Shown here piece by piece: positions 7,890-17,232 of a stretch of DNA of 64,000 nucleotides. Position numbers and translations under genes: made by a program. Positions within the stretch are counted from its first letter, which is position 1, and every line of letters begins with the position of its first letter. This DNA comes from Vibrio orientalis CIP 102891 = ATCC 33934 (GTDB lineage Bacteria; Pseudomonadota; Gammaproteobacteria; Enterobacterales; Vibrionaceae). The stretch spans positions 1,178,001 through 1,242,000 of the forward strand of contig NZ_ACZV01000005.1 in assembly GCF_000176235.1 (NCBI RefSeq), given 5' to 3'. The notes below the pieces were generated by a model. The model was not told the origin of the DNA and ran no database searches. It saw only the letters and a list, made by a program, of their open reading frames with translations.

Positions 7890-9305
7890 ATGAAAACTTC
7901 TACTTTTTGCACACTTTCTTTACTCGCCGCTTCTACCAATGCCTTTGCCGACAACTATGTACCTATTGTTGAGACTGTACACTACATCACTAGCTCTAAG
8001 ATGACGTGTAACCTGTACACGAGTAAAGATTTCGATAAAACGCGCGATTGGTGTAATGCTGGTGCATCGGTTGATCTGCGAGTAACCGTTGCTCAAATGC
8101 GTTCTGTTCAATCATCCACTTCACAAGGCTTCACGCCAGACGCTAAGATCGTTCGCTTTACTATTGATGCAGACAAACCTGGCACAGGCTTCCATCTGGT
8201 CGATGACCTGCAGCAGGATCATAGTTGGTTTCAGAGCTGGGCAAACCGTCGTACATACATCGGCCCGTTTGCCAGCAGTTATGATTTATGGGTGAAACCT
8301 GTCTCGGGTTATGTACCGAAAAAAGTCAGCGATTTTCCTCATAATGAAAACAAAAACTACCAGCACCGAGATACGCATGGTTATTCAATTGGCATCAATG
8401 GCTCATTAGGTGCAGAAGTGGGTAAAGATGGCCCTAAGGTCGGTGGCGAAGTGGGTGCCTCATTCAGCTATAAGAATGAAAAAACGCTGGTATTTGATAC
8501 CAAAGACTACCGCGTAAACAACCGTTCTTCGCTGAGCGATTTTCAGCTCTCATTTGAGCGTGAGTTTGACGAGTGTTCAGAGCTAAGGCGTCAGGAGCTA
8601 GGCTGCTACTTCACTGCCGCACACTGGGGCAGCGGCTGGGTATTTGATAAATCGAAGTTTAATCCGATCTCTTACGCAAACTTCAAACCAAACTATGACG
8701 TTATATATGAAGCGCCTGTGAATCAAGATGGGACGACTAAGTTTGAAATCGGTGCCCAGTTCACTGCAAAGGCACGCTATGGCGATGTTATTCCATCTGC
8801 GCTGTTCTCGGTATATGGCCCTGCGGGTTCATCATGGATCGCTCGCTCTATCAATACGTCATTCATAATTGATTGGAGCCATCCACTGTTTGAAGCAGAA
8901 GCACACGTTACCTTGCAGTCATTAAGCAACAACGATCTATGTCTTGATGTATACGGTACCAATGGTGATAAGTCAGTAGAAGGTGGAGAAGTGAATGGTT
9001 ATTCTTGCCATGGCAATTGGAATCAAACCTGGGGCCTGGACAAACAAGAACGATACCGCAGTCGTGTTGATCCAGATCGTTGCCTGACTGTCTCAGCGTC
9101 TAAGACTTTAACGGTAGAATCATGCGGCTCTAATCTGGCGCAGAAATGGTTCTGGGAAGGTGATAAGCTAATCAGCCGTTACGTTGATGGCTCGAACGAT
9201 CGCTATGTTCTAAATATAGTGTCTGGTCAAAACGTTGGTATAACACCGGAAGATCAAGCTACCCACGCGAGATGGAAGCCCGTTCTTCAACAAATTAAGC
9301 TGTAA
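7890..9305 (+). CDS. vvhA: VVH-type pore-forming haemolysin/cytolysin
   Basis: Start ATG 7890 with GGAGG 9 bases upstream; a frame open from 7869 adds seven residues without better support. 471 residues, the same length I recall for V. vulnificus VvhA. A signal peptide ends near NAFA (residue 20). Residues about 25-330 form the leukocidin/aerolysin-like cytolysin domain, including a Gly-rich stretch (SIGINGSLGAEVGKDGPKVG) expected to give the membrane-crossing stem. Residues about 360-471 are a beta-trefoil lectin domain with QxW-type repeats (NQTWGL, AQKWFW). The toxin is secreted, binds glycan or cholesterol-rich membranes and oligomerises into pores. The sequence matches VvhA over its whole length as I remember it. 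No pro-domain of the V. cholerae HlyA type is present. Confidence 0.95.
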   Translation: MKTSTFCTLSLLAASTNAFADNYVPIVETVHYITSSKMTCNLYTSKDFDKTRDWCNAGASVDLRVTVAQMRSVQSSTSQGFTPDAKIVRFTIDADKPGTGFHLVDDLQQDHSWFQSWANRRTYIGPFASSYDLWVKPVSGYVPKKVSDFPHNENKNYQHRDTHGYSIGINGSLGAEVGKDGPKVGGEVGASFSYKNEKTLVFDTKDYRVNNRSSLSDFQLSFEREFDECSELRRQELGCYFTAAHWGSGWVFDKSKFNPISYANFKPNYDVIYEAPVNQDGTTKFEIGAQFTAKARYGDVIPSALFSVYGPAGSSWIARSINTSFIIDWSHPLFEAEAHVTLQSLSNNDLCLDVYGTNGDKSVEGGEVNGYSCHGNWNQTWGLDKQERYRSRVDPDRCLTVSASKTLTVESCGSNLAQKWFWEGDKLISRYVDGSNDRYVLNIVSGQNVGITPEDQATHARWKPVLQQIKL

Positions 9306-9319
9306 TCAATGTTTTTAAA

Positions 9320-9351
9320 AAAGAGCTTAAAGTATCCACTTTAAGCTCTTT
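9320..9351 (+). terminator. Terminator of the haemolysin operon
   Basis: A perfect 14-bp stem (AAAGAGCTTAAAGT and complement) with a 4-nt loop, 15 bases after the vvhA stop. The T-run is short and partly within the stem. Confidence 0.75.
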
Positions 9352-9517
9352 ACTGTCTGTACTACGCTAAGCGTGATTACTGTAGGTATGCATTCAGCAT
9401 CCACATTAGTTTTTATTTGAACCATATGTGGTTTAAGAGCAAGGAATAGTTGTTACTTGAAAAATCCCCATAATGGTGAACACTTATTATGACATTTATA
9501 TTAATAAGAGATAAATT

Positions 9518-10788
9518 ATGTGGCCTTTTAAATCAAGCTCTCAGCCCTCTAGAGACTTAAACCCGACACTGAATGACTTCATCGTCGATTCACTCAAGCA
9601 ATCATTGGCAACCATAGAGTTTGACCCACAAGGGAACATTTTATCGGCTAGCACACCATTCTTAGAAGCCATGGGCTATGAACTCAGTGAGGTACAAGGT
9701 CAGCATCATCGTATCTTCTGCGACCCTCGTTATACTCAAAGTAATGAATATCATGCCTTTTGGTCCTCTCTTGCACGAGGACAACCTAAGTCAGGTACAT
9801 TTGAGCGATACAACAAAGCTGGCGATTTAGTGATCATTGAGGCCACTTATTTCCCTATCGCTAATCACGAAGGGAAAATTGAGAGAGTAATGAAAATTGC
9901 CAATGTTGTGACTGAGCAAGTCACTCAAGCTCGCTCCCAACGAGATATCATCGCTGGCCTAAATCAAAACTTCGCGGTCATTGAATTTGAAACCGATGGC
10001 ACCATTATCAATGCGAATGAGAACTTCCTTAATGGACTTGGATACAACCTTGACCAAATAGTTGGAAAACACCATAAGATGTTCTGTTTTGACGATTTTT
10101 ATCAGGAGAACCCTAACTTCTGGAAGCAATTGGCGAGCGGTCAGGCTTTTTCAGGGCGTTTTTTGAGGAAAACACAGCAAGGGACAAACTTATGGATACA
10201 AGCTTCATATAGCCCGATACGAAACACCAAGGGTGAGGTCTACAAAATCGTTAAGTTCGCTTCTGATATCACTCAGGATGTTGAACGTGAGCAAGCTATC
10301 TCTGACGCTGCCAATGTCGCCTATAGTACTGCTGTAGAAACCTCCCAAGTCGCTCAAGAGGGCAATCAAGTACTCAAAGGAACGGTCAATATCTCGCAAA
10401 AAATGGTGGTGAACCTCACGGGCTCAATTTCTAAAGTTGAAGAGTTGGCCGCTCTCTCCAAAGATGTCTCCGAAATTGTAAAAACCATCGGGGGGATTGC
10501 TGACCAAACGAACCTTCTCGCGTTAAATGCTGCGATTGAGGCTTCGCGGTTGTTGCCGATGAAGTGCGTCAACTAGCTTCAAGGACTTCAGAGTCAACCG
10601 AAGAAATCACACGAGTCGTAGATCGAAATATGTCACTCACTACGGAAGTGACCAAAGCCATCTCCGAGGTCAGTGAAATTGCAGAGGAAGCCAACACGAA
10701 AATAGAAGAGGTCTCTTCTACAATGAATGAAATTTATGAAGGCGCTGAAAATGTTGCCGCTGCGGTTGATCAATTTAAAGAGAAATAG
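9518..10788 (+). pseudogene. PAS-PAS methyl-accepting chemotaxis protein, disrupted by a small deletion
   Basis: The first frame (ATG 9518 to 10576) encodes two PAS domains (about 25-135 and 148-260) and the start of the MCP signalling domain, with no membrane segment, like soluble BdlA-type transducers. At LNAAIEAS, in the conserved hairpin tip, the frame shifts and ends at 10576. The other frame resumes at once with VVADEVRQLASRTSESTEEI and runs to 10788. The residues normally between (RAGExGRGFA) are missing. A 28-nt deletion between two TTCGCG copies would explain both the loss and the frameshift. Without repair or frameshifting, the product lacks the CheA/CheW contact region and is probably inactive. 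Confidence 0.85.
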
Positions 10789-10877
10789 TGACGGTTGGAT
10801 TGAACAGAGTCAGATCTTGTTTATTACTTGAGAGCAGGCTCTATTCAATTCACCGATTTCAACTTATTGAATAACCT

Positions 10878-11300
10878 TCAGTCCATGCGGGTAATAAAGG
10901 TTTGCTCGTCATCGACAAAAGCGACAAAGCCGCCGTGATAGATAAACACACGGCCACGCCCCTCAACTAAGCAGGCAAGCTGTGGATTCAAATCTTCTTC
11001 GTTATCCTGGCTTAGAAACGTGCCGGTATCGGTGATTACGCCGCTGAGTGTAGGCAAATATCCATAAGCGCGCTTAGCTTGATCAATCAGGCTCAATTCA
11101 CTGACGGTAGAAAAGCATGAGGGGATCGCACCGGCATCTTCGATAAACATAGTTTTCAGTTCTTCAAAAGCGGTAATCACTAGCCAGTCGATGCCGTTAA
11201 CATGATGGATAAACATAGAGTGTCTCGGTAATTCTGATGCAGGGATTGTATCACTATCAGGGGAAGAACCTAGTATCGATTTAGTTGCTAAAGGCGGCAC
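10878..11300 (-). CDS. Protein of unknown function downstream of selO
   Basis: Up to 140 residues from GTG 11300; an internal ATG at 11216 (MFIHHVNGIDWL) may be the true start, giving 112 residues. No signal peptide, membrane segment or known motif is seen. It begins 26 bases after the selO stop on the same strand, so it is probably cotranscribed. A hairpin (GCGGCAC / GTGCCGC, 11294-11320) covers the GTG start and may limit translation from it. Confidence 0.55.
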   Translation of the reverse strand: MPPLATKSILGSSPDSDTIPASELPRHSMFIHHVNGIDWLVITAFEELKTMFIEDAGAIPSCFSTVSELSLIDQAKRAYGYLPTLSGVITDTGTFLSQDNEEDLNPQLACLVEGRGRVFIYHGGFVAFVDDEQTFITRMD

Positions 11301-11326
11301 CTGATTGCAAAAAGTGCCGCTTGCTA

Positions 11327-13030
11327 CTAAGACGAACAGCTGTAATGGGAAACGCCACCAGCGGCAAAGAACTCCAATGGCCTTAGCTGGTAGTATTTGT
11401 TCTCGATCGCTTCAGTTTGCTCATCGTATGGCTTGGCTAAAATATCTTGAAGCTCATTGATCAGAGAAAAGTCTCCCATTTTTGCTTGCTCATAGGCAGG
11501 GACGATAAGCCACTCACGCCAAGTATACTTAGGGTTGACCTTTTTCATTTGGTTAACTCGTTGTTCATGACTTAACGCCGGATTAAGCAGCTGACGCCAT
11601 GATGCAAGCCATAGACTCCACTCTTGTTCGAGCTCTTCTGTTGTCTGTGCGTAAAAGCACGGCGCGAGCTCTGAGAAATCAGACGGAATGTTAGAGAGCT
11701 CGCGGAAAAAGATGGTGTAATCAACATGACTTTTCATCATAAGTGCTAGAAGTTGATTAAACAATTCGCTGTCGAATGTTTGCATGCCGAGCTTAGATGC
11801 CCACATAGCGCTGACTTTAGCCTGCATAACGGAAGAGAACTCCCCTTCTATTCGTTCCAACTTGTCTAGCTCTGCCGACTCTGATTGCAATAGCGGTTTT
11901 AAGGCAGAACAAAAACTCTCGAAGTTCTTCTCGGCAGCTAAAGGTTGGTTGAAGAAAGAGAAATGGCGACCGCCGCCCGTCCAAGGCTGGAAGTAAGGTT
12001 CAAAGTATTCACAGAAACCAAACGGGCCGTAGTCTAGGGTGAATCCTCCCACGGCGCAGTTATCGCTATTAAAGTTCCCCTGACAGTAGCCGACACGCAA
12101 CCAATGCGTGACTAAAGAGGTCAACCTGTCTTGAAACTCTGTAGCAAGAGCCAGCACTTTATCTGCTAATGGAAGGTCTGCTGCAATCTGTTCGTTATAC
12201 TCACGGTCAATGACGTGCAGTACCAGTATTTCGAGTTCCGACATTGCATTCGGGTGTTCGTTCGCACGAGCCCTTCGACCGAACAGCTCTAGTTGACCAA
12301 CTCGCAAGAATGAAGGGGCAACACGGGTCGTAATCGCAACCGGATTTGACACCATAATATCAGGATTGTCCGAGCGAGATCCTTCGCTGTACCAAGGGCG
12401 GTCAACGGTTTCTGATTGAGAAGTAAATAAGCTTAATGAGCGTGATGTAGGGATCCCAAGGGAATGCATATGTTCTTGCGCAAGAAACTCTCTAACACTA
12501 GAGCGCAGCACCGCTCGACCATCGGCACCGCGACAATAAGGCGTTGGTCCCCCGCCCTTTAACTGCATTTCCCAACGTTGACCGTTGAGCACACCTTCAA
12601 ATACCGACACAGCGCGACCATCACCATACCCATTCCCTGTTTTAAATGGGCACTGATCTGTGTATTCGTTACCAAAAATTGAAAGCGCATAACCCGTCGC
12701 CCACCCTACTGCTCTCATGGGTGCGGATACATTGCTGATGTCACCAGAAAACAGCCGTTTAAACTCGTCTGTTTTAGCCAAGCTTTCATCAAGGCCAAGT
12801 TCGCTAAAGAACTGCGGAGAATGAGCCACGTATATAGGATCCGCAATAGGCGTCGGTTTAACGGGCACATAATGCCCAGAGAAGACCTGTCTTGGATAAA
12901 AGTCTACGCCATCAGCCGTTGCGTCAGGATCTTGAGTCAGATTATCTAGCAGTGAGTAGTCGGATGCCTCAGCGAGACCACTTAATGTAAAAATATTCGC
13001 CGAATTTTCAGATTCCATTCTTTTGGTCAT
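11327..13030 (-). CDS. selO: Protein adenylyltransferase SelO (YdiU family)
   Basis: 567 residues, close to the usual 480-570 of the family. Conserved blocks include [10 protein letters not shown] near the N-terminus, [37 protein letters not shown] (nucleotide and phosphate contacts), the catalytic and metal region [20 protein letters not shown], and SHYSCSS at the end, where a Cys/selenocysteine-type terminus is typical. SelO is a pseudokinase-fold enzyme that transfers AMP from ATP to Ser/Thr/Tyr of proteins and is linked to oxidative-stress responses. The gene is preceded by GGAG 10 bases before ATG and followed by a small unknown gene. Confidence 0.93.
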   Translation of the reverse strand: MTKRMESENSANIFTLSGLAEASDYSLLDNLTQDPDATADGVDFYPRQVFSGHYVPVKPTPIADPIYVAHSPQFFSELGLDESLAKTDEFKRLFSGDISNVSAPMRAVGWATGYALSIFGNEYTDQCPFKTGNGYGDGRAVSVFEGVLNGQRWEMQLKGGGPTPYCRGADGRAVLRSSVREFLAQEHMHSLGIPTSRSLSLFTSQSETVDRPWYSEGSRSDNPDIMVSNPVAITTRVAPSFLRVGQLELFGRRARANEHPNAMSELEILVLHVIDREYNEQIAADLPLADKVLALATEFQDRLTSLVTHWLRVGYCQGNFNSDNCAVGGFTLDYGPFGFCEYFEPYFQPWTGGGRHFSFFNQPLAAEKNFESFCSALKPLLQSESAELDKLERIEGEFSSVMQAKVSAMWASKLGMQTFDSELFNQLLALMMKSHVDYTIFFRELSNIPSDFSELAPCFYAQTTEELEQEWSLWLASWRQLLNPALSHEQRVNQMKKVNPKYTWREWLIVPAYEQAKMGDFSLINELQDILAKPYDEQTEAIENKYYQLRPLEFFAAGGVSHYSCSS

Positions 13031-13106
13031 CGCTTTACTACTCCGTGTATTTGTTCTGACTTACCATCATTGATACGTCTTGCTACGCTAAAGGCATCAC
13101 TGTGAC

Positions 13107-13985
13107 TTATGCGAAAGCCATTGCCCCTTTACCAACACCTTCATACGCAATGACCTGTAAAGACTTACCGTCATCAACATCGGGTTTCACCACATCGGCA
13201 ATATAGCAAGCTAGCAGCTCAACCGTGGTATCCGTTGGCAGAATCTCTGTCTCACTTTTTGCGATAGCCAGCTCAAACTCACCCTGTGGCGCAGTGTAGC
13301 GGAATCCAAAATGAGTCTCGTCTGTCACAGACTTGGCCTGTTCGCTAAGGTTAAGCTGCGTGACGGAGATTTGATCTTCTTTAGAGCCCAAGTAGATATC
13401 TTGCCAGCGTTTGGCCAACCTAGCTTCTATCTCGCTGTCTCTTTGACCATCAATCAATATTTCGATCGGAGAACGGTGACCATGGGCGATGCGTTGGCAG
13501 TTCCCGTCGTGCTTTTTCAGACCGTGTGTATAGTGATAAAACGCACCAGAAATGTTCTCATGCCTTAGCGTGATCTCTATTCCCGTGACATTACTTGGCA
13601 GGTTATTGCGAAGGATTTGATATACGTGCTCTGTGATACTTTCAATGCTGATCGATTCTGCTTCGATCAAGCAATAAGCTTCATTTGGGCAGTGAAGATG
13701 AATGCTCTTATCACCGCGCTTAACATCGAGTGTAGAGTAGCCTACTTTAGTCGGTTTGAGAGTAACGGCTGAGCTTTTAGCTGGCACTAACAGGCGATGA
13801 TCGACATACTCGTCAACCAAGTGCTTAATTTGTTTTTTCACCCGACCGAAGTCTAACACCATGCTCATCTCATTGAGCTCGCCAGACATGGTGACGTCTA
13901 AAATCCAACTATCTCCTACGACGCCTCTCTGTTCACAGATGTATGAAGAATCGATAACGGTAAGATCTCTTACAAATAGGTTCAA
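13107..13985 (-). CDS. Tandem 6-pyruvoyl-tetrahydropterin synthase / QueD-like protein
   Basis: 292 residues, about twice a single QueD. The N-terminal half has MVLDFGRVKK and the DHRLL element typical of PTPS/QueD, then CPNEAYCLIEAESISIESIT, which recalls the PTxEN segment. The second half has YHYTHGLKKHDGNCQRIAHGHRSPIEI, containing the Cys and the HGH zinc motif. It therefore reads as a two-domain T-fold protein with active-site parts shared between halves. Family members make carboxytetrahydropterin (queuosine precursor) or related pterins. No other queuosine gene is nearby, so the product is not certain. It precedes selO on the same strand with a 76-base gap. Confidence 0.8.
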   Translation of the reverse strand: MNLFVRDLTVIDSSYICEQRGVVGDSWILDVTMSGELNEMSMVLDFGRVKKQIKHLVDEYVDHRLLVPAKSSAVTLKPTKVGYSTLDVKRGDKSIHLHCPNEAYCLIEAESISIESITEHVYQILRNNLPSNVTGIEITLRHENISGAFYHYTHGLKKHDGNCQRIAHGHRSPIEILIDGQRDSEIEARLAKRWQDIYLGSKEDQISVTQLNLSEQAKSVTDETHFGFRYTAPQGEFELAIAKSETEILPTDTTVELLACYIADVVKPDVDDGKSLQVIAYEGVGKGAMAFA

Positions 13986-14420
13986 GTTGAACTCCTTACT
14001 TCATTAATGAGATACGGGAGGCTGAGTATCATTTCAGCAGGCACTTCGTCTCATGGTTTAGGGTGAATAAAATGGAGAGGCAGAATGTCTCAATGACTTA
14101 GTAAAGTCCACCTTTTTCATCCCCCTCGATTAGGAAAAGGACAAAGTCTATACACTTACTCCTCAAAAGTAGTCCAAGTGGCCTTCAATAACCATAAACG
14201 CAATAAGACAATAGGCGGTTTAGACGACAAGGAAGCCTTTACTTTCAGCAGTGTAAACCATCATGGGTAACACAAATACAGTCACGCATAACATGTGCCA
14301 TGTAGCTCCCTTGTAATCATTCAATCTAATAACCGCTTTAAGTAGCAAATACGTTCTAATGCCAAAGTACTATTGACCATATACTCAATAAGTGTGGAAC
14401 GAGAGTGTATGGAGTTGGGT
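13986..14420. other. Intergenic region between divergent genes
   Basis: 435 bases with no supported ORF, presumed to hold the promoters of the pterin-synthase-like gene (minus) and the exported acidic protein gene (plus). No operator or riboswitch was recognised. Confidence 0.5.
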
Positions 14421-15518
14421 ATGACATGTAAACGGAGTCTGTGGCTTGCATCCACAGTGTTACTATTTTCACTAACCGCAGAAGCTGGTAAGCCTGTAAA
14501 GAGTGATGGAACCTATTTAGGCAATGGCTTTCCTAGTGGCGAGCATTTCAACCTGATTCTCCATGGTAAAAAGGACAGTCACGTATGTGAAACTTACGTA
14601 GAAATTGTCGAGGTTACCGACACGGACCTAGGTGATCTAACTGAGCCGTCTTATGCGGTTGGCGATAAGTATTTACCTGGCGAATGTCCAACACAAGCGG
14701 GGTTTGAATATCGCTGCGCCTACGGCAATGTAATCAACATGCCTAGAGGCAGTGATAGCAGCCAGATTTTAATGGAGTCAGGTAGCAAAGGGCCGGCGAA
14801 AAAATCAGGGAGTGATGCCGATCTTGATTCAACAACCTTGCAAGTCACTGATGCTTGTACGGGTTACAGTGGCAATGATCCCGCAGTAGTGCGTATTCCC
14901 GCTGATAGAGACGGTTATGCCGTGTATGCTCGCGTTCTCGGCAAACCTACTGATGATGGCGGGCCTGATTTCAGTGTCACTGGCCGTGAAATACCGATCA
15001 TCGGTGATGGTGATAATACTTCTGATGATGTTTGGCTCATCGGTGTGATTGACAATGAGGGCGCGTTAATTCCCGGCACCTGTGATGACGGAGGATGTAC
15101 GCTTGAACGTTGGGAATCAACGGAAAAAGGGAAAGGAGCAAAAACGGCAACTAACCTGACTGGGCTATTTAGTTTCAGCGGAGAGGTGTGCTACTGGGAT
15201 GACGACGAGTCTTGTTTAGACGGTAATACCAATGTATGTACAGATAAAGACTTCTGCTGCACCATCGTTGATGAATACGACGGAATTGGAGATATCGAAT
15301 ACAACGGTACTGTCTACGATTGTGAAATCGCTGATGAGGTAACCCTAGATGATGGCGGTATGTGTCTAGCAGATGGAGACGTGCCAGATACCTTACATTG
15401 TCGAACTTACGAGCAAGAGTGGATCTTCAACATTGAAGACTTCGTCAATGTACTGTTTGACGTTAACAATGATGCGTATAACGTTCAGATAAGACTGTAT
15501 CCTTTACCACTTAAATAG
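14421..15518 (+). CDS. Exported acidic, cysteine-rich protein of unknown function
   Basis: ATG 14421 is chosen because GGAG (14411-14414) sits 6 bases upstream and gives a clean signal peptide (cut near SLTAEA). Frames open further upstream from 14373. The mature part is about 345 residues, rich in Asp and Gly, with many Cys residues, several in close pairs (DKDFCCTI, CDDGGC, VCYWDDDESC), suggesting disulfides and perhaps calcium binding in the periplasm or outside the cell. No known domain was recognised. It stands alone with its own terminator. Confidence 0.75.
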   Translation: MTCKRSLWLASTVLLFSLTAEAGKPVKSDGTYLGNGFPSGEHFNLILHGKKDSHVCETYVEIVEVTDTDLGDLTEPSYAVGDKYLPGECPTQAGFEYRCAYGNVINMPRGSDSSQILMESGSKGPAKKSGSDADLDSTTLQVTDACTGYSGNDPAVVRIPADRDGYAVYARVLGKPTDDGGPDFSVTGREIPIIGDGDNTSDDVWLIGVIDNEGALIPGTCDDGGCTLERWESTEKGKGAKTATNLTGLFSFSGEVCYWDDDESCLDGNTNVCTDKDFCCTIVDEYDGIGDIEYNGTVYDCEIADEVTLDDGGMCLADGDVPDTLHCRTYEQEWIFNIEDFVNVLFDVNNDAYNVQIRLYPLPLK

Positions 15519-15530
15519 ATTCTGACTTAC

Positions 15531-15562
15531 TGAAACCACCGGGCCTTTGCTCGGTGGTTTCA
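15531..15562 (+). terminator. Terminator after the exported acidic protein gene
   Basis: TGAAACCACCG and CGGTGGTTTCA form an 11-bp stem with a short inner loop, 12 bases past the stop codon and followed by TTTC. Confidence 0.85.
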
Positions 15563-15623
15563 TTTCACTCTTCTACGTAAGAGCTGCACAAATAGGTGTC
15601 ATGTAAGCACCCTGACCCCACTC

Positions 15624-15980
15624 TTAATCAGTAAAACAGATTTTGTTTCTATCTAGATCTCTCACATAAGCTGAAAAGCGTGGCCCGCGCTGACCCGGCT
15701 CACCTTCACACGCGGCACCTAGTTCGATGGCCTTGTCATACATCCGCGTTACTTCATCAGCCGAACCAACACTAAAGCCAACCATAGTGCCATTGCCATT
15801 CGTCGCCGGAGCTTCGTTAAATGGTAGAGCAGCAGCAAAAGCAAAATCGTCGCCAAGCCAGTAGGTCATTCTTTTCGTTGGAACGACTTTCTCTAACTTT
15901 GATTGTTCAAACAGTGAATCGTAAAATTGTGTCGCCTTTTGCATGTTGTTCGTTCCAACAACAAAGTAATTCATTTTCAT
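15624..15980 (-). CDS. VOC (glyoxalase/bleomycin-resistance fold) protein
   Basis: 118 residues with the N-terminal beta-alpha of the VOC fold (YFVVGTNNMQKATQFYDSLF) and the C-terminal GPRFSAYVRDLDRNKICF, the usual position of the last metal Glu/Asp-containing strand. Such proteins are small metal enzymes acting on thiol adducts, aromatics or antibiotics. The substrate cannot be deduced. The gene is monocistronic and convergent with the preceding gene. Confidence 0.8.
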   Translation of the reverse strand: MKMNYFVVGTNNMQKATQFYDSLFEQSKLEKVVPTKRMTYWLGDDFAFAAALPFNEAPATNGNGTMVGFSVGSADEVTRMYDKAIELGAACEGEPGQRGPRFSAYVRDLDRNKICFTD

Positions 15981-16086
15981 GCTTCAATAACTCCGTCTAA
16001 TTGAACGAACAATCATACCCTTGAGCTACTGACAAGGTGTGTCAGGAGACATTTCACTTATCACGATAAACCGCCACCAGTTAGCA

Positions 16087-16905
16087 CTAGCTAAATGCCA
16101 TATTCCCTGCCATCGCCAAAAGTAACATCGCAAAAATCTTCTTGATGGTTGAAACAGGCAGAGTGTTTGTCGCTTTCGCTCCAAGCGGTGCGGTAAACCA
16201 AGAGGTACTAACGATACCGAATAGAGCTGGCAGATAAACAAACCCCGCAAAGCCATCTGATATCGAAAAGTGCGCGCTGCCCGAACTGATATAGCCGATA
16301 GAACCAAACAGAGCGATCACGATGCCACAAGCCGATGCGCAACCAATCGCTTTTTTCATATCGATGGAGAAAAACGTCAGCAAAGGCACAAGCAATGCGC
16401 CGCCGCCGATCCCTATCATGGCAGAAAGCCCGCCAGTAATGGTCGTCAGCACCGTTAATACACCTTTATTAGGCATCTTACGTTCAGTTGGCTGATCACT
16501 CTTGCTGCTATAAAACATCTTCAACGCAATCAGTACAACACTAATCGCGAAGACTAAACGAACGACCTGTTCTGGTAGAAGTGCTGCCATAAAGCCGCTA
16601 ACCAAAGCGCCTAATGCCACACCCGTCATGATCCACGGTGCAAGCTCCCACGGTACATTGCCATTTCTATGGTGGGCAATCGCTGAAGAGGTAGACGTAA
16701 AGAGTATGGATGCCAAAGAAGTCGCGACTGCAGCAATCACTACCTGATCGCTTGGTAGTACCTCGAAATAGATCAATATAACGCTCAGTATCGGAACAAT
16801 CACTAATCCCCCACCGATACCTAACAGACCCGCTAAAAAACCAACACCACTGCCCAGTATCGCGCAGTAGATAACCAATAACAGTAACTCACTCACTCCA
16901 TTCAC
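16087..16905 (-). CDS. TSUP family membrane permease (TauE/SafE-like)
   Basis: 272 residues, almost entirely hydrophobic, with eight or so predicted membrane segments. Two Gly-rich repeats typical of the family are seen: GSGVGFLAGLLGIGGGLVIVP near the N-terminus and GGLSAMIGIGGGALLVPLL in the middle. TSUP proteins export or import small sulfur or organic anions such as sulfite, sulfoacetate or taurine products. The adjacent methionine genes are on the opposite strand and do not prove a shared role. Confidence 0.88.
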   Translation of the reverse strand: MNGVSELLLLVIYCAILGSGVGFLAGLLGIGGGLVIVPILSVILIYFEVLPSDQVVIAAVATSLASILFTSTSSAIAHHRNGNVPWELAPWIMTGVALGALVSGFMAALLPEQVVRLVFAISVVLIALKMFYSSKSDQPTERKMPNKGVLTVLTTITGGLSAMIGIGGGALLVPLLTFFSIDMKKAIGCASACGIVIALFGSIGYISSGSAHFSISDGFAGFVYLPALFGIVSTSWFTAPLGAKATNTLPVSTIKKIFAMLLLAMAGNMAFS

Positions 16906-17232
16906 CTCTTACGTATCCATCAGGGTTTACCCTTTGTGGATATTTTTCCATTAAGCCCATTAATATAACTCGTTAGAAAATAATGAAACATGAATATTTC
17001 TCATGTTGATTGTGAAAGAAAACCATTGTTATTCCTTCAGTGATTAACGATATAAAAGAACCACTGCTCTTGGTTCTATACGAAATACAGTTCTTGAGAT
17101 TCAGATTTCGAGTTTATCGAAAAAGACTGCAATGGCTAGCGACTGAGAAAATTAAAAAATAACAGCAGTAAGCTCACAAAGAGCAAGGAATAAGTCCAGC
17201 TTTCATCTAAGGATATAGGAAACCAGATTGCC
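16906..17232. other. Divergent promoter region of the TSUP permease and mesX
   Basis: 327 bases without a gene. It holds the 16987-17007 dyad (see separate entry) and a 7-bp dyad AGAACCA / TGGTTCT at 17057-17077 with a 7-nt centre. No MetJ-box array (AGACGTCT repeats) was found. Confidence 0.5.
16987..17007 (+). promoter_or_regulatory. LysR/MetR-type operator candidate upstream of mesX
   Basis: AACATGA and TCATGTT are 7-bp inverted arms around 7 bases. Inside, TGAA-N5-CTCA differs by one base from the MetR consensus TGAA-N5-TTCA. The position, 226 bases before mesX between divergent genes, suits a LysR-type activator, but binding is only inferred. Confidence 0.35.

Noticed and set aside
16026..16307. 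ORF at the end of the TSUP gene
   Set aside because: Shadow frame over the permease; hydrophobic pattern belongs to the other frame.
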